A DNA stretch of 64,000 nucleotides from Actinomadura nitritigenes (GTDB lineage: Bacteria; Actinomycetota; Actinomycetes; Streptosporangiales; Streptosporangiaceae). The stretch's first letter is position 1. Every line of letters starts with the position of its first letter. Both the position numbers and the translations under genes were made by a program. The notes under the pieces are model-generated. The model was not told the origin of the DNA. It was given only the letters and a program-made list of their open reading frames with translations, and did no database searches. The DNA is taken from assembly GCF_017573545.1 (NCBI RefSeq), contig NZ_JAGEOK010000034.1, positions 1-64,000 of the forward strand, written 5' to 3'. Shown here piece after piece: positions 1-8,799 of this stretch.

Positions 1-73
1 ACCCCGGAATCAACGGCTCAACAATCGCCCACAACTCGTCCGGCACCAGCCGCAGCGCAAGATCCGACGACAT
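1..73 (-). CDS. IS5-family transposase, N-terminal fragment at window edge
   Basis: Read on the minus strand from the ATG at 73, this gives a protein starting MSSDLALRLVPDELWAIVEP, the typical opening of the small IS5-type transposases of actinomycetes. It runs off the left edge, so only 24 residues are visible and intactness cannot be judged. The catalytic DDE residues lie outside the window. The element would be transcribed leftwards, away from the DUF2079 gene. Confidence 0.7.
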   Translation of the reverse strand, partial: MSSDLALRLVPDELWAIVEPLIPG

Positions 74-124
74 GCCCCCAAATCATGCCGCACACCGGCG
101 GTCGGATCCACGTGAGACACGCTC
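74..124 (-). mobile_element. Presumed end of the IS5-type element
   Basis: The 51 bases before the transposase start end at 111-124 in a sequence that reads GAGCGTGTCTCACG on the minus strand. IS5-type elements of actinomycetes often have ends beginning GAGCGTGTC, so this is probably the terminal inverted repeat. The opposite end and the target duplication are not visible. The boundary is inferred. Confidence 0.4.
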
Positions 125-149
125 TAAATCGCAGCACTCGATTAGTACT

Positions 150-1625
150 TTAAGGGGCGCGACGTAGGACGATGATCCCTGATTTCTCGTAGACGCTGGT
201 GAATCCCTGGATCCTCAATCCGTCTAGGTTGTCTGCTTCCGGCCGGCCGGCACAGGTGCGGGAATGTACATCGATGATCGACCAGTTGGCGTCCTCCTTT
301 CCTTCGCCGATCAGAATCGCCCGATTGCCTCGGGGAATCTGGGGCAGGAGATAGTTGCTCACCTGCACCGTCACGCCGGTGGGGACGTGCGCGATTGCCT
401 GCTGAACGGCCTGCCGGTAACTCGCCGACCGGGTTGTACCCCCACTGAGCCATGACCGCAGCGGCGTGGCCGGGCTGACGGCGACCATCAGCACCACCGC
501 CAGAGCCAGTTCCGGCCACCGCGATGTGGCGACTCGGACCAGACCACCGCGGACAAGACCACCGCGGACCAATGCGGCTCCTGGGGTCGGCGCGGAATCA
601 TTCCGCCGACGCATCCGAGCCAGGCCGTCGGCCATCCCGATCACCAGGATCACCATCAGCACCGTGCTGTAGTGCAGCGTCCAGGCCCACATCGCCGGTT
701 TCGTCGACAGCATCCGCTCGGCCAGCGTCGGCAGCGTGAGCAGCACCACCGGTGAGCGGAGAGCGCCGAGCCCGAACGGGATCAGCAGCAGTACCCAGGT
801 GGTGAGCTTGGTGGAGTTGTCGAAGAGGGTGAACGCAGTGATGGCGGGATGTGTGATCACGTAGCGGCCGAACTCCTCCAGGTTCGTCGAGCCGCCAAGC
901 CCCAAGTAGTCGTAGTGCGGATATGAGCCGCCCCGGAAGTGCGGAATGATCACGCGGACGGTGGTGATCAGCACGAGCGGGCCGGCGAGCAGCAGCACCA
1001 GGGCGTGCCGCCATTTGCGGTAGGCCATCGCCAGGACGCCGAACATGAACACCGTCGCGCCCATATCCTCCTTGGCGAGCATGGTGGCGCAGGCGAACGC
1101 ACAAGCGGTGCTCCATCGCCCGGCAAGGGCGCGCTCCAACGCCCAGGCCAGCAGAGTCGCGCTGAAGATCGTCTCATGTACGTCGTAGCCGACGTCATTG
1201 AGCAGGCCGAACGACGTCAGGTATGCCGCGGTGAGGTACGCGGCCGGGCGATCGCCCAGCAGTCGCCGCACCGTTCGGTAGACGGGGATCCCCGACGAGG
1301 CGAGCAGTACGTGACCAGCAATGATCAGCGTCTGCGGGGCATCCCGGATCCAATACAGCGGAGCCAGCAGCGCGAACAGCGGCATGAAGTGATCGCCCCA
1401 GTGATGAAAACCCGGACCTTTGATCGGCACCTCCGGAAAGCCCCGCATCGCCCACCCGTGTACCGCCTGATCGAAGATCCCCAGGTCACAGGCGGCCGTC
1501 AATACATTCTGCTGCCGGGACAATCCGACCAGGCAATAGCTGAAGGCTGCCGTTGCGACGAGCCAACTACAGGGTGAACAGATCACGCCCCGGGCCACGG
1601 CGAGAGCGCCGTAGAAGACCTTCAT
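150..1625 (-). CDS. DUF2079 polytopic membrane protein
   Basis: A 491-residue integral membrane protein with many hydrophobic segments. The N-terminal third carries the DUF2079 signature, with CDLGIFDQAVHGWA near the start, a GPGFHHWGDHFMPLFALLAPLY stretch (given here as two overlapping motifs, GPGFHHWGDHF and MPLFALLAPLY), and YDVHETIFSATLLAWAL further on. Family members are predicted membrane proteins of unknown function, some compared with GT-C glycosyltransferases. The reading frame stays open 38 codons further upstream, but those codons match the start of a sigma-factor gene elsewhere in the window, so the ATG at 1625 was chosen. The C-terminal ~120 residues look extracytoplasmic. It ends about 25 bases from the IS end. 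Confidence 0.8.
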   Translation of the reverse strand: MKVFYGALAVARGVICSPCSWLVATAAFSYCLVGLSRQQNVLTAACDLGIFDQAVHGWAMRGFPEVPIKGPGFHHWGDHFMPLFALLAPLYWIRDAPQTLIIAGHVLLASSGIPVYRTVRRLLGDRPAAYLTAAYLTSFGLLNDVGYDVHETIFSATLLAWALERALAGRWSTACAFACATMLAKEDMGATVFMFGVLAMAYRKWRHALVLLLAGPLVLITTVRVIIPHFRGGSYPHYDYLGLGGSTNLEEFGRYVITHPAITAFTLFDNSTKLTTWVLLLIPFGLGALRSPVVLLTLPTLAERMLSTKPAMWAWTLHYSTVLMVILVIGMADGLARMRRRNDSAPTPGAALVRGGLVRGGLVRVATSRWPELALAVVLMVAVSPATPLRSWLSGGTTRSASYRQAVQQAIAHVPTGVTVQVSNYLLPQIPRGNRAILIGEGKEDANWSIIDVHSRTCAGRPEADNLDGLRIQGFTSVYEKSGIIVLRRAP

Positions 1626-1633
1626 TCCGCCGA

Positions 1634-1720
1634 GGTTCGGTCGGTGACGAATCGCTCGTACGTCAAGCCGTTGTCGTCCACGGGCCATCCCTTCTGTGTC
1701 ACACCCCCGGGACGCCGCAG
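1634..1720 (-). pseudogene. Fragment duplicating the 5' end of the SigE-type sigma gene
   Basis: Read on the minus strand, this segment nearly repeats the region around the start of the sigma-factor gene at 6.24 kb. About 71 bases from the upstream GTGTGAC through the codons for GLTYERFVTDR differ at only about seven positions. It translates as VTQKGWPVDDNGLTYERFVT and then runs in frame into the DUF2079 start, so it is a truncated remnant that now forms the upstream region of that gene. It may supply expression signals; that is inference. Confidence 0.7.
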
Positions 1721-1929
1721 CACTCCTGTTCTGTTGCACGCGCAGGACCGTTTTCAGGAACGCTGGCGCATTTCCTCCTGCAGACGGGCGTCAAGCCAGT
1801 CCGCTTGGCCGTGCAACGGGACCGGCTCGGGTCCCTGAGTCGATTCCTGCGCTGCTGCTCTCTTCTGACCGACCACGGGCGCCGATGCGGCTGACCTTGT
1901 GCGTGGCCACCTTCTGGTCATGAGGAGCG

Positions 1930-2260
1930 GTCCAGAGGCGCTGAACGCCGTGCGGTCGCAGGAGGGTAAAACCGGCGGACAAGTTGCGACCGAGATCTGG
2001 GACGCGCCACTGACCGGCGGAAACGCCCGCAGGGTCCTGTCGATGCAGGTCGCAGGCGAACAGGCGAGAGCGAACGGTTGGTCTTTGGTGGACGGCAGAT
2101 CCGCTAGAGCCGTGCCGCAGACGCCCAGGAAGACATGAACCTGGAACAGGCGGGTGAGCGTGTCCTCTGTCTTCGAGGCGCCGCTCGCCGGACGACCCGC
2201 CCGGATCGGAATCCCGGCTGAAGGCTCGCCGATGGGCTGGCCGCCCATCCTACGAGGAGC
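1930..2260 (+). pseudogene. Broken paralogue of the propeller protein encoded at 6769-8082
   Basis: Translated pieces match the middle of the intact protein. RSQEGKTGGQVATEIWDAPL followed by TGGNARRVLSM corresponds to WSQEGTVAGRAVTEIWAAPL and NGGNARRVVSL. After a frame change, SVFEAPLAGRPARI corresponds to AVYEVPLAGGPVRM. There is no start, no downstream propeller and at least one frameshift. It lies on the strand opposite to the sigma fragment at 1634-1720, so a second sigma/propeller locus has been rearranged as well as decayed. Confidence 0.7.
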
Positions 2261-2413
2261 AGAGAACTCTCAGAACCTGCGGATCAAGCCGTGCGCTGCC
2301 CAGCGGTCCTGGCATTCGAAACGGCTTCGGCTGGGCGAGGGAAGCCTTGAAAACGGGAGGACATGGGGGAGACGGGGCTGCCAGTCTGGTGAGCCGATTA
2401 TGGAGGGGGCCCT

Positions 2414-4588
2414 ATGCCGGACGGCGATGAAGCGTCTTTTCTCGGAGAGTTCAGCCAGCGGCTGCACAGTGGCGACCTCGGTGTCGTGTGCGAGGCGCTG
2501 AGCGATTACCAGCAGGCACAGGCCAATACCAGGTGGGGAGCGGACAACCCGTATTGGCCACTGAACAACGAGGTTCTCTTCGTCGCCCGCGACCTCCTGG
2601 ACCGGTCGTCCACGCTCGCCGAAGAGAACCGGCATCGGGCGCTCTCCTGGTCGCTCACCATGGTGTGGCACCTTGGTGAAGACGAGGACGCCGACCGGAT
2701 CGCCGGGATCCTGGAAACCACCTCCGACCCCGGACTGCGGGAGGAAGGGCTGATGGCCGCGTCCACTGCTCTTCAGGACGCGGAGGAACCGAACCCTCGG
2801 CTCTTGGCGGCCGTCCGCGCGATCGCCCTCGACGAGAGTCTGGACGCGCGGGATCGCTGCGCCGCGATCCATGCCCTGGGCGATCTCGACATGCCCGAGG
2901 TGGAGGCCGTCTTCGTCCGCCTCACCGAGTCCGGCGACCTGAAGGTCCAGGTCAGTGCCGCCGGGCAGCTGTCATCGCCCAAGAAGGTTCGAGTGCACCG
3001 CGAGCTGCTCCAGCAGCTCGTCGACTCCTGGCCGGAGGACGCGGGCCCCTTTTCCAAGGACATTCGTGATGCGCTCACGGGCTTCCACAGCACTTACTGG
3101 AAGGACGCCCACCTGGACGATCCGGCCCTTCGGAGCGCCCACGACGAGCTGAGGTTCCCGCTGACCGACGAGACGTGCCTGGATGCCTTCACCACACTGC
3201 TGCGCAGCGACGACCCGCTCGCCGTGGGCATCGCGCTCGACCACTACGAGAACTGGGAAGGGCTGCGGCACGTCCTGGACGACTCCGACCTGGCGGACGC
3301 CTACCTGCCCGAGGTTCTGGAGCGGGCCCGCGAGGTGCTCCGTCGTCCGATCCCGCCCGCCGAGGTGAGCGCCCTGAACATGATCGGGGCACGGCATGTG
3401 GAACCGGGCGACGCCGACCTGCTGGTGCAGATCCTCGGCCGGACGGATTCCGACACCGTCCGGCACGAGGCCGTCTGGATGGCGTACGGGCTCTTCGACG
3501 AGACCGAGACCGAGACCGAGACCGTGGACGCCCGCCTCGTCGAGGCGGTGAGCGGCGTGATCTTCGACCCGTCCTCCGCCTCCCGCAGCACCAAGGAGAC
3601 GGCGATCCGGATCCTGGCCGACGGGCTCGGTGCAGGCGCCGACGACGTCCTTCTGCGTGTGATCCGCGAGGGGGAGCCGGACGTGCAGGTGCACGCGGTC
3701 TCCTACCTGGTGAAGACCGGCGGCCTGGACCGCCACCGAGCGGTCATGGAAGACCTGGCCGATAGCTGGGAGGAGCGTCCTCCGGCGCGTTTCTGGGGCC
3801 AGAACCCCGTCGACCTGGTCTTCGGGAAGCCGCACAGCGTTCACTGGCAGGGGCACCGGCTACAGGACCCGGATCTGCATCGCGCGCACAGAAGGCTGCG
3901 CCTCCCCACGGCGGACGAGTCGTACCACGACGCCATGCGCACGATGCTCGAAAGTGGAGATGTGGCCGCCGTCGGCATCGCCCTGGACCATTGGTGGGAC
4001 TCCGAAGGCGCCCTCGCGCGAGGCGGCGAAGAGGCACGGCAGCCGGCGAGGGCGCTCGTCCTCACGCTGATACAGAAGATCCTGCGGCAACCGCCGTCTC
4101 CGCCTGAGCTCAGCCGCGAGTACGGTCCCCGCGCCGCCCACCTCACCGCCCTGTCGGCCTTGAGGATCGCCGCGGAGGACGACCTTTCCGTCCTGGCCGA
4201 CTCGCTCGAGGGCGCCGACTCGCTTCGCGACCAGCTTCTCGACACCGTGAGAGACGTGCTCTGGTCCGTCGGCCACTCCCACCCCCGGCTCGTCCAGGCT
4301 CTTGGGGACATCGTGTGCGACGAGGCCGTCCCGATGAGCGAGCGCAGTCAGGCCTTGTACCTGCTGGAGGAGTTTCGGTGCGGCAACTCCCTCGACGTCC
4401 TCTTGAGCGCGACTCGCTGCCCCGAACTGGAGATCCAGGCGGCCGCAGCCCTGGCCCTCGCACGGGACGAGACGTTCGAAGAGCACCGTCCGATGATCCA
4501 GGCTCTCGCCGCGAGTTGGCCCACAGAAGACGCTCCGACCGAGGTCATCGAAGTGCGCGAGCTTCTCGAAGACTCCGACGAGGAATAG
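2414..4588 (+). CDS. Large HEAT-repeat (PBS lyase-like) protein
   Basis: A 724-residue soluble acidic protein made of alpha-helical repeats. Recurring elements such as LLAAVRAIALDESLDARDRC, AIHALGDLDMPEVEAVF and AAAALALARDETFEEHRPMI are typical of HEAT/PBS-lyase repeats. The protein has two similar halves: ELRFPLTDETCLDAFTTLLR and LRLPTADESYHDAMRTMLES occupy equivalent places, each followed by a VGIALDH motif. A GGAGGGGG ribosome binding site lies 5 bases before the ATG at 2414. No enzymatic motif or secretion signal was seen. HEAT proteins usually bind other proteins; the partner is unknown. No operon partner is evident. Confidence 0.8.
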   Translation: MPDGDEASFLGEFSQRLHSGDLGVVCEALSDYQQAQANTRWGADNPYWPLNNEVLFVARDLLDRSSTLAEENRHRALSWSLTMVWHLGEDEDADRIAGILETTSDPGLREEGLMAASTALQDAEEPNPRLLAAVRAIALDESLDARDRCAAIHALGDLDMPEVEAVFVRLTESGDLKVQVSAAGQLSSPKKVRVHRELLQQLVDSWPEDAGPFSKDIRDALTGFHSTYWKDAHLDDPALRSAHDELRFPLTDETCLDAFTTLLRSDDPLAVGIALDHYENWEGLRHVLDDSDLADAYLPEVLERAREVLRRPIPPAEVSALNMIGARHVEPGDADLLVQILGRTDSDTVRHEAVWMAYGLFDETETETETVDARLVEAVSGVIFDPSSASRSTKETAIRILADGLGAGADDVLLRVIREGEPDVQVHAVSYLVKTGGLDRHRAVMEDLADSWEERPPARFWGQNPVDLVFGKPHSVHWQGHRLQDPDLHRAHRRLRLPTADESYHDAMRTMLESGDVAAVGIALDHWWDSEGALARGGEEARQPARALVLTLIQKILRQPPSPPELSREYGPRAAHLTALSALRIAAEDDLSVLADSLEGADSLRDQLLDTVRDVLWSVGHSHPRLVQALGDIVCDEAVPMSERSQALYLLEEFRCGNSLDVLLSATRCPELEIQAAAALALARDETFEEHRPMIQALAASWPTEDAPTEVIEVRELLEDSDEE
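3499..3522 (+). repeat. In-frame hexanucleotide repeat (CGAGAC)x4
   Basis: Four perfect CGAGAC copies inside the HEAT-repeat gene encode an alternating Glu-Thr tract. The six-base unit keeps frame, so copy-number change would lengthen or shorten a surface loop without breaking the protein. Confidence 0.85.
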
Positions 4589-5239
4589 AGCTCCTCGGCC
4601 CGCCCGCCAACTGATGAAGTCGCGGACAGCTTCACGAACTCCTCCGGCCTCTCGGCCATCATGGGGCCATCAGCATCGAATACCACGCGAACGTGCCGGC
4701 TGCGGCGGCCGCCGGTTCCCGGCCCTTCCCCTGCCTCGACCGCCACTACATCGAGCAGCGGGCGCTTGCCGCACCCAGGTGGTGGTGCCGCTCGGCCCAG
4801 CGTTTGGCGGTTCGGCCAGGGCGGCTCATAACGCTCGGCCGCCCGCGCGATGAGCCAGCCCGTATCGACGACCGGACGCGCCGATCGAAGACGGTTCGCG
4901 AGGATTCAGACAGCGTTAGCGGGGGCAGCCAGTTGTGACTGCGCAACCGGGACCCGTCGGCCGACCGAAGAAGGCCACCTGGGCCGGACCGCCCGTTGCC
5001 GCAGCAGCCGCACCGTCGCCCGGAGGGGGCAGGGTGGGGTGGCCTGCCGGCGGTCATCGGGGGCGAGTTCGCAGGTGCCGATCAGGTAGTCGACTGCGGC
5101 GGGTGCGGCGGGTGCGGCGGGTGCGGCGGGTCGCCTGGGAGGCTGCCGATCCCACGCAAGAAGCTCGACCAACGGGGGCGGGGAGTGAGAGGTCGTCTGC
5201 CGCCACGGGGGGCCGCTCTGGTGTCTCTACGCTCACGGC
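4589..5239 (+). other. Intergenic region, no confident gene
   Basis: This 651-base stretch separates the HEAT-repeat and GNAT genes. On the minus strand around 4610-4700 a short segment reads RVVFDADGPMMAERPEEFVK, which looks protein-like but has no recognisable start or domain and may be a gene remnant. The only other structure is a short tandem repeat at 5094-5131. No tRNA or clear terminator was seen. Confidence 0.4.
5094..5131 (+). repeat. Short 9-bp tandem repeat (CGGGTGCGG)
   Basis: Three to four near-perfect copies of CGGGTGCGG stand in tandem upstream of the GNAT gene. They are low-complexity and show no spacer pattern; simple slippage explains them. Confidence 0.8.
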
Positions 5240-5635
5240 ATGACGATCATGTACGAATGGCGAGGCGACTTCGAGAACGCAGCCGTCAACGCGTTGCACG
5301 CGGAGGGCTTCAACCATCGGGTCCTGGACATCGACTGGCTGGCACAGGTCCACCGCCATAGCCTCGGCTGGGTCTGCGCTCGGCGCGAGGGCGAGCTCGT
5401 CGGCTTCGTCAATCTCGCGTGGGACGGTGGTGTCCACGCATTCGTCCTGGACACCGTGGTCAGGGGAGACCTTCGCCGATCCGGGATCGGCGCTGGGCTG
5501 GTCACCGCAGCCGTTCGAGGCGCCCGGGCGGCACGGTGCGAATGGCTGCACGTCGATTTCGATGACCACCTGCAGGCCTTCTACTTCGGCGCCTGCGGCT
5601 TCGAGCCGACGAACGCGGGACTCATCGCGCTCTGA
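5240..5635 (+). CDS. GNAT-family N-acetyltransferase
   Basis: A 131-residue single-domain acetyltransferase. The acetyl-CoA pyrophosphate-binding signature is seen as RRSGIGAGLV at about residues 79-88, preceded by a beta strand with FVLDTVVRGDLR and followed by a C-terminal YFGACGFEP motif typical of GNAT folds. The length matches small GNAT enzymes. The acceptor substrate cannot be read from sequence. It stands alone; the next stretch downstream is a decayed transposase. Confidence 0.85.
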   Translation: MTIMYEWRGDFENAAVNALHAEGFNHRVLDIDWLAQVHRHSLGWVCARREGELVGFVNLAWDGGVHAFVLDTVVRGDLRRSGIGAGLVTAAVRGARAARCEWLHVDFDDHLQAFYFGACGFEPTNAGLIAL

Positions 5636-5772
5636 CCGGGCTCTGGAGTCGTTTTCGGTGGCGGCGACGTTACACGGGCAGGCGGTTCCGGTCACGGCGT
5701 CTTCGATCACGAGGAGTGCCAGTGCCCAAGATGCCCGGAAGTTATCTCGCCTCCCGAGATCAGATCGCCTAC

Positions 5773-6150
5773 CTGCAGACCGAACTGGCCGTCATCAGCC
5801 GAGCGATTGAGCTGGTGAAGCGGGCGGTGCCCCATAGGGCGATTCGAAGCCATCGCAGTGATGCCCGGCGAGGGGCTGCCCATCAAGGTCTGCTGCAACG
5901 TCCTGGGGATTCCATATGCGGCGCAAGCGCCCACCCCCGATGCGCGCGATCCGGCACCGAGCAGGTGCGCGGGGTGCACACCGAGCCCCATGGCAGCTCT
6001 GGCCTCCGGCGCGTGCACGCCGAACCCACCCTCGGTCCGAGCCCCCCGGTCGGACACGGAGCCGTCGAGTTGGCCTTCGCCACGACCATGTGGGTCGGCC
6101 GCCCTGCCGGCCGCCACTTGCGCCCTCAGTTGCCTGCTCCCGCACGAGGC
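5773..6150 (+). pseudogene. Decayed IS3-family transposase (orfA end and orfB start)
   Basis: Three consecutive pieces in alternating frames match an IS3 transposase. The first is the orfA tail YLQTELAVISRAIELVKRAV. After a shift near 5834 comes GRFEAIAVMPGEGLPIKVCC with NVLGIPYA, the start of orfB. After a return to the first frame at about 5959 comes EQVRGVHTEPHGSSGLRRVH with AEPTLG. These correspond to the orfB N-terminal helix-turn-helix and HTH_21-type segments. The DDE catalytic region is missing. The element is inactive, with at least two frameshifts and a 3' deletion. Confidence 0.75.
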
Positions 6151-6260
6151 CGGCACAGCGGTGGCATGACGAGCCGGTAGGCCGGGGGAGAGGACGCCTT
6201 CGGGATGCAACAGATCAAGGCGCCGCAGCGTCCTGGGGTGTGACTGAGAAGGGATGGCCT

Positions 6261-6779
6261 GTGGACGATGACGGCTTGACGTACGAGCGATTCGTTACCG
6301 ACCGAGCCGCGACACTCCTGCGCTACGGCTATGTACTGACCGGCAATGCGCACGATGCGGCCGATCTCGTGCAGGAAGGGCTGCTCCGATTGCGCACCGC
6401 GTGGCCCCGCGTGGTCAGGAAGGACGATCCGGAGGGGTACACGCGGGCGATCATGGCGCGCTTGCACATCAGCGCATGGCGGCGGCGCAGACGTGAGCGA
6501 CTCGTCCGCGAGGTGCCCGAGGGCGGCTACGTGGATCGAGGCCTCGAGCAGACCGAGCGGGATCCCCGGTTGTGGCGGGCGCTGGCGGCGTTGCCGCGGC
6601 GTCAGCGGGCCGTGCTGGTCCTTCGGTACTACGAGGACCTGCCGGACGAGGAGATCGCCGAGCTGCTCGACATCTCGCGAGGGACGGTGCGTAGCCAGGC
6701 CGCCCGCGCTCTCGACAAGCTCCGGGCGGATTGGCGTCCGTCCCTGACCCAGGCAGTGGGGGCCCACCATGACCGATGA
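6261..6779 (+). CDS. SigE-family ECF-type RNA polymerase sigma factor
   Basis: A ~172-residue sigma factor with region 2 (LLRYGYVLTGNAHDAADLVQ through the RLRTAWPRV helix) and region 4 (LPRRQRAVLVLRYYEDLPDE, EIAELLDISRGTVRSQAARA). It fits the small SigE/SigM subfamily of actinomycetes. The GTG at 6261 follows a GAAGGGA ribosome binding site; a GTG at 6240 is an in-frame alternative. The stop overlaps the next gene by 11 bases, so the two are co-translated, the usual arrangement for a sigma factor and its membrane regulator. A truncated near-copy of its 5' end lies at 1634-1720. Confidence 0.88.
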   Translation: MDDDGLTYERFVTDRAATLLRYGYVLTGNAHDAADLVQEGLLRLRTAWPRVVRKDDPEGYTRAIMARLHISAWRRRRRERLVREVPEGGYVDRGLEQTERDPRLWRALAALPRRQRAVLVLRYYEDLPDEEIAELLDISRGTVRSQAARALDKLRADWRPSLTQAVGAHHDR

Positions 6780-8082
6780 CCTTCAGCGGGCACTGAGGAC
6801 CACGCTCAAGGCCGCGTCGCTGGACGCGCCGCACGCGGCACCGGACCTGCTCGACCAGCTGGCGGGCCGGGCCCGGGCGCGGCAGCGCAACCGGGCGACG
6901 ATGGCGGCGGCCGCGGTCACGACGGCGCTGCTGGTGACCGCCGGGACGTCGGCCGCCCTGCGCGCCGGAAACGCGCCCGGGTCCGGTGCCCTCTCCGGCA
7001 AGAGCGCCGGCGGCTTGCCGACCGAGACCGTCCCCTCGCCGGTACCGGTCCCGAAGGCGGCGGTCCGGACCGAGCCGGACACGCTGCCGAACGGGCGCCG
7101 GTACAACCCGGAAGTGGCACTGGACGGCACGTCTCTGCTGGTCTCGACGGAGTCGCGTCCTGAAGTGACCGACCAGCTTTGGGTGTACGACCTACAGAAC
7201 CACCAGGCCACCAAGGTCACCGACGTCGTCGAGAAGGGAACGTCGACGCAGTACGCCGGGAACCTCGCTGCCGGCGACGGTCAGGCCGTATGGTCGCAGG
7301 AGGGCACGGTCGCGGGACGGGCCGTGACCGAGATCTGGGCCGCCCCGCTGAACGGCGGAAACGCCCGCAGGGTCGTCTCGCTGGACGCCGGCTCGAAGGA
7401 GGCGGGGATCGGGCGACTGGTCGTGGGAGGCGGCACGATCAGGTGGAGCCGCGCAGCGAACGGCGGGACCGCCGACGACGAGCACGGGAGCGCCTCGGGG
7501 GCAACCGCCGTGTACGAGGTACCGCTCGCCGGAGGGCCCGTGCGGATGGTCCCCGGAACCGACGGCTACCGCATCTTGTCCTGGCCGTGGATCGGTACCC
7601 CGGGCACCAGCAGCGGCCGCACCGGGGACGTGGACTTCAAGCGGCTGTGGAACCTGGCGACGGGCCAGACCCGCACCGTGCGTCTCCCCAAGTCCTCCAA
7701 TACCTGGACCTGCTGGATCAGCTGGTGCGTAGGCGGCCCTCCACTCGGCGTCACCCTTGACCGGGTCCCCGACACCCGCGTCCTGCCACTGGCCGCGGGC
7801 ACCGGGCGCGCCGTGCCCGCGGACGAGCTGCCTGTCAGCGAACCGCCGGAGGGATCGCTGATGTACGACCGGTTCCTCTCCCTGGCCAACGGCGACAAGC
7901 ACGACACCCTCTACGACCTGGCGACGGGCAGGATGATGGATCTCGGGCCCAACTACGAGGACAACTGGCCGGTGAGCATACCGAGCGCCCGGCGTGACGA
8001 CTCCACCCTGGCTCTCGACCGGTACCTCGTCCGACCGGTCAAGGGGGCCATCCAGATCATCGATCTCGCGGCCGTCGGGTGA
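6769..8082 (+). CDS. Membrane-anchored WD40/TolB-like propeller protein, sigma partner
   Basis: A 437-residue protein with a short cytoplasmic N-terminus (about 1-45), one transmembrane helix (about 46-65, ATMAAAAVTTALLVTAGTSA) and a large outside domain. The outside domain has repeated strands such as DQLWVYDLQNHQATKVTDVV, TEIWAAPLNGGNARRVVSL, VYEVPLAGGPVRM and DTLYDLATGRMMDLG, which suggest a beta-propeller. Its start overlaps the sigma gene by 11 bases. This topology fits a regulator that senses outside conditions and controls the sigma factor. No ZAS zinc motif was seen, so anti-sigma activity is inference. Confidence 0.65.
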   Translation: MTDDLQRALRTTLKAASLDAPHAAPDLLDQLAGRARARQRNRATMAAAAVTTALLVTAGTSAALRAGNAPGSGALSGKSAGGLPTETVPSPVPVPKAAVRTEPDTLPNGRRYNPEVALDGTSLLVSTESRPEVTDQLWVYDLQNHQATKVTDVVEKGTSTQYAGNLAAGDGQAVWSQEGTVAGRAVTEIWAAPLNGGNARRVVSLDAGSKEAGIGRLVVGGGTIRWSRAANGGTADDEHGSASGATAVYEVPLAGGPVRMVPGTDGYRILSWPWIGTPGTSSGRTGDVDFKRLWNLATGQTRTVRLPKSSNTWTCWISWCVGGPPLGVTLDRVPDTRVLPLAAGTGRAVPADELPVSEPPEGSLMYDRFLSLANGDKHDTLYDLATGRMMDLGPNYEDNWPVSIPSARRDDSTLALDRYLVRPVKGAIQIIDLAAVG

Positions 8083-8222
8083 AGCGGCCCGCCGGCGGCC
8101 GGCAACCGACGCGGTCGCGCGGGTCGGCCTCCAGTTTGTCCGGCATCGAGCAGATCGTTGCGTGGGTCACGCCCCGTTACCCCCCGGCGCACCAACGCGC
8201 CGCCGACGGTGCTGCAGGAACG

Positions 8223-8795
8223 TCAGTGCAGGCCGAAGCGCTCGGCCCACGAGATCACGGTGGTGGGCTCGGCGTTGGCGCCGCCAGCACCAGGCCCAGC
8301 CGAGCCCCGTCGTGGACCTGCCGGGCGGCAGGGAGCAGGCAACCGGCCGCCGGCTCGGCCCAGACCTTCGCAGGACATCGCCTCGGCCCCTCGGGTCTCC
8401 ACTCCCCAGACCCGCACACCCGGCCGCCGCGCCCGCAGTGCCGCTGCCACACCCGAGATCAGCGCACCGCCGCCGATGCTGACCAGCACATCGGTCAGCT
8501 CGCCGGCGTCCTCGGCCAGTTCCAGCCCGAGCGTGCCCTACCCGGCGATGACGTCCGGATCGTCGAACGGGTGCACGACCGTCAGCCCCTCGGCCCGGAG
8601 CCGCTCCATCAGCACGAACGCAGCGTCCACGGTGTCGGTCAGCCGCACCACGGCCCCGGTCGACGCGGCGATCTCGACGGCGCGCGCAGGGGCCGACTGC
8701 GGCATGACGACGGTCGCCTAGACATCGAGCGCGGCGGCCATCACCGCGACCGCGATCGCATGGTTGCCGCCGCTCACCGCCACCACACCCACCGC
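8223..8795 (-). pseudogene. Threonine/serine dehydratase (PLP enzyme) remnant
   Basis: Minus-strand pieces match a fold-type II threonine dehydratase: VGVVAVSGGNHAIAVAVMAA (the PLP phosphate-side SGGNH motif), ATVVMPQSAPARAVEIA, AFVLMERLRAEGLTVVHPF, and VLVSIGGGALISGVAAALRA with GVRVWGVETRGAE (the glycine-rich phosphate loop region). An in-frame TAG after AAALDV and further frame changes break the gene. The N-terminal lysine region is missing and is replaced by an IS fragment at 8.8 kb. Confidence 0.75.
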
Positions 8796-8799
8796 GCGT

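Noticed and set aside
5094..5131. CRISPR-like repeat cluster
   Set aside because: The 9-bp units are in direct tandem with no spacers and no cas genes nearby.
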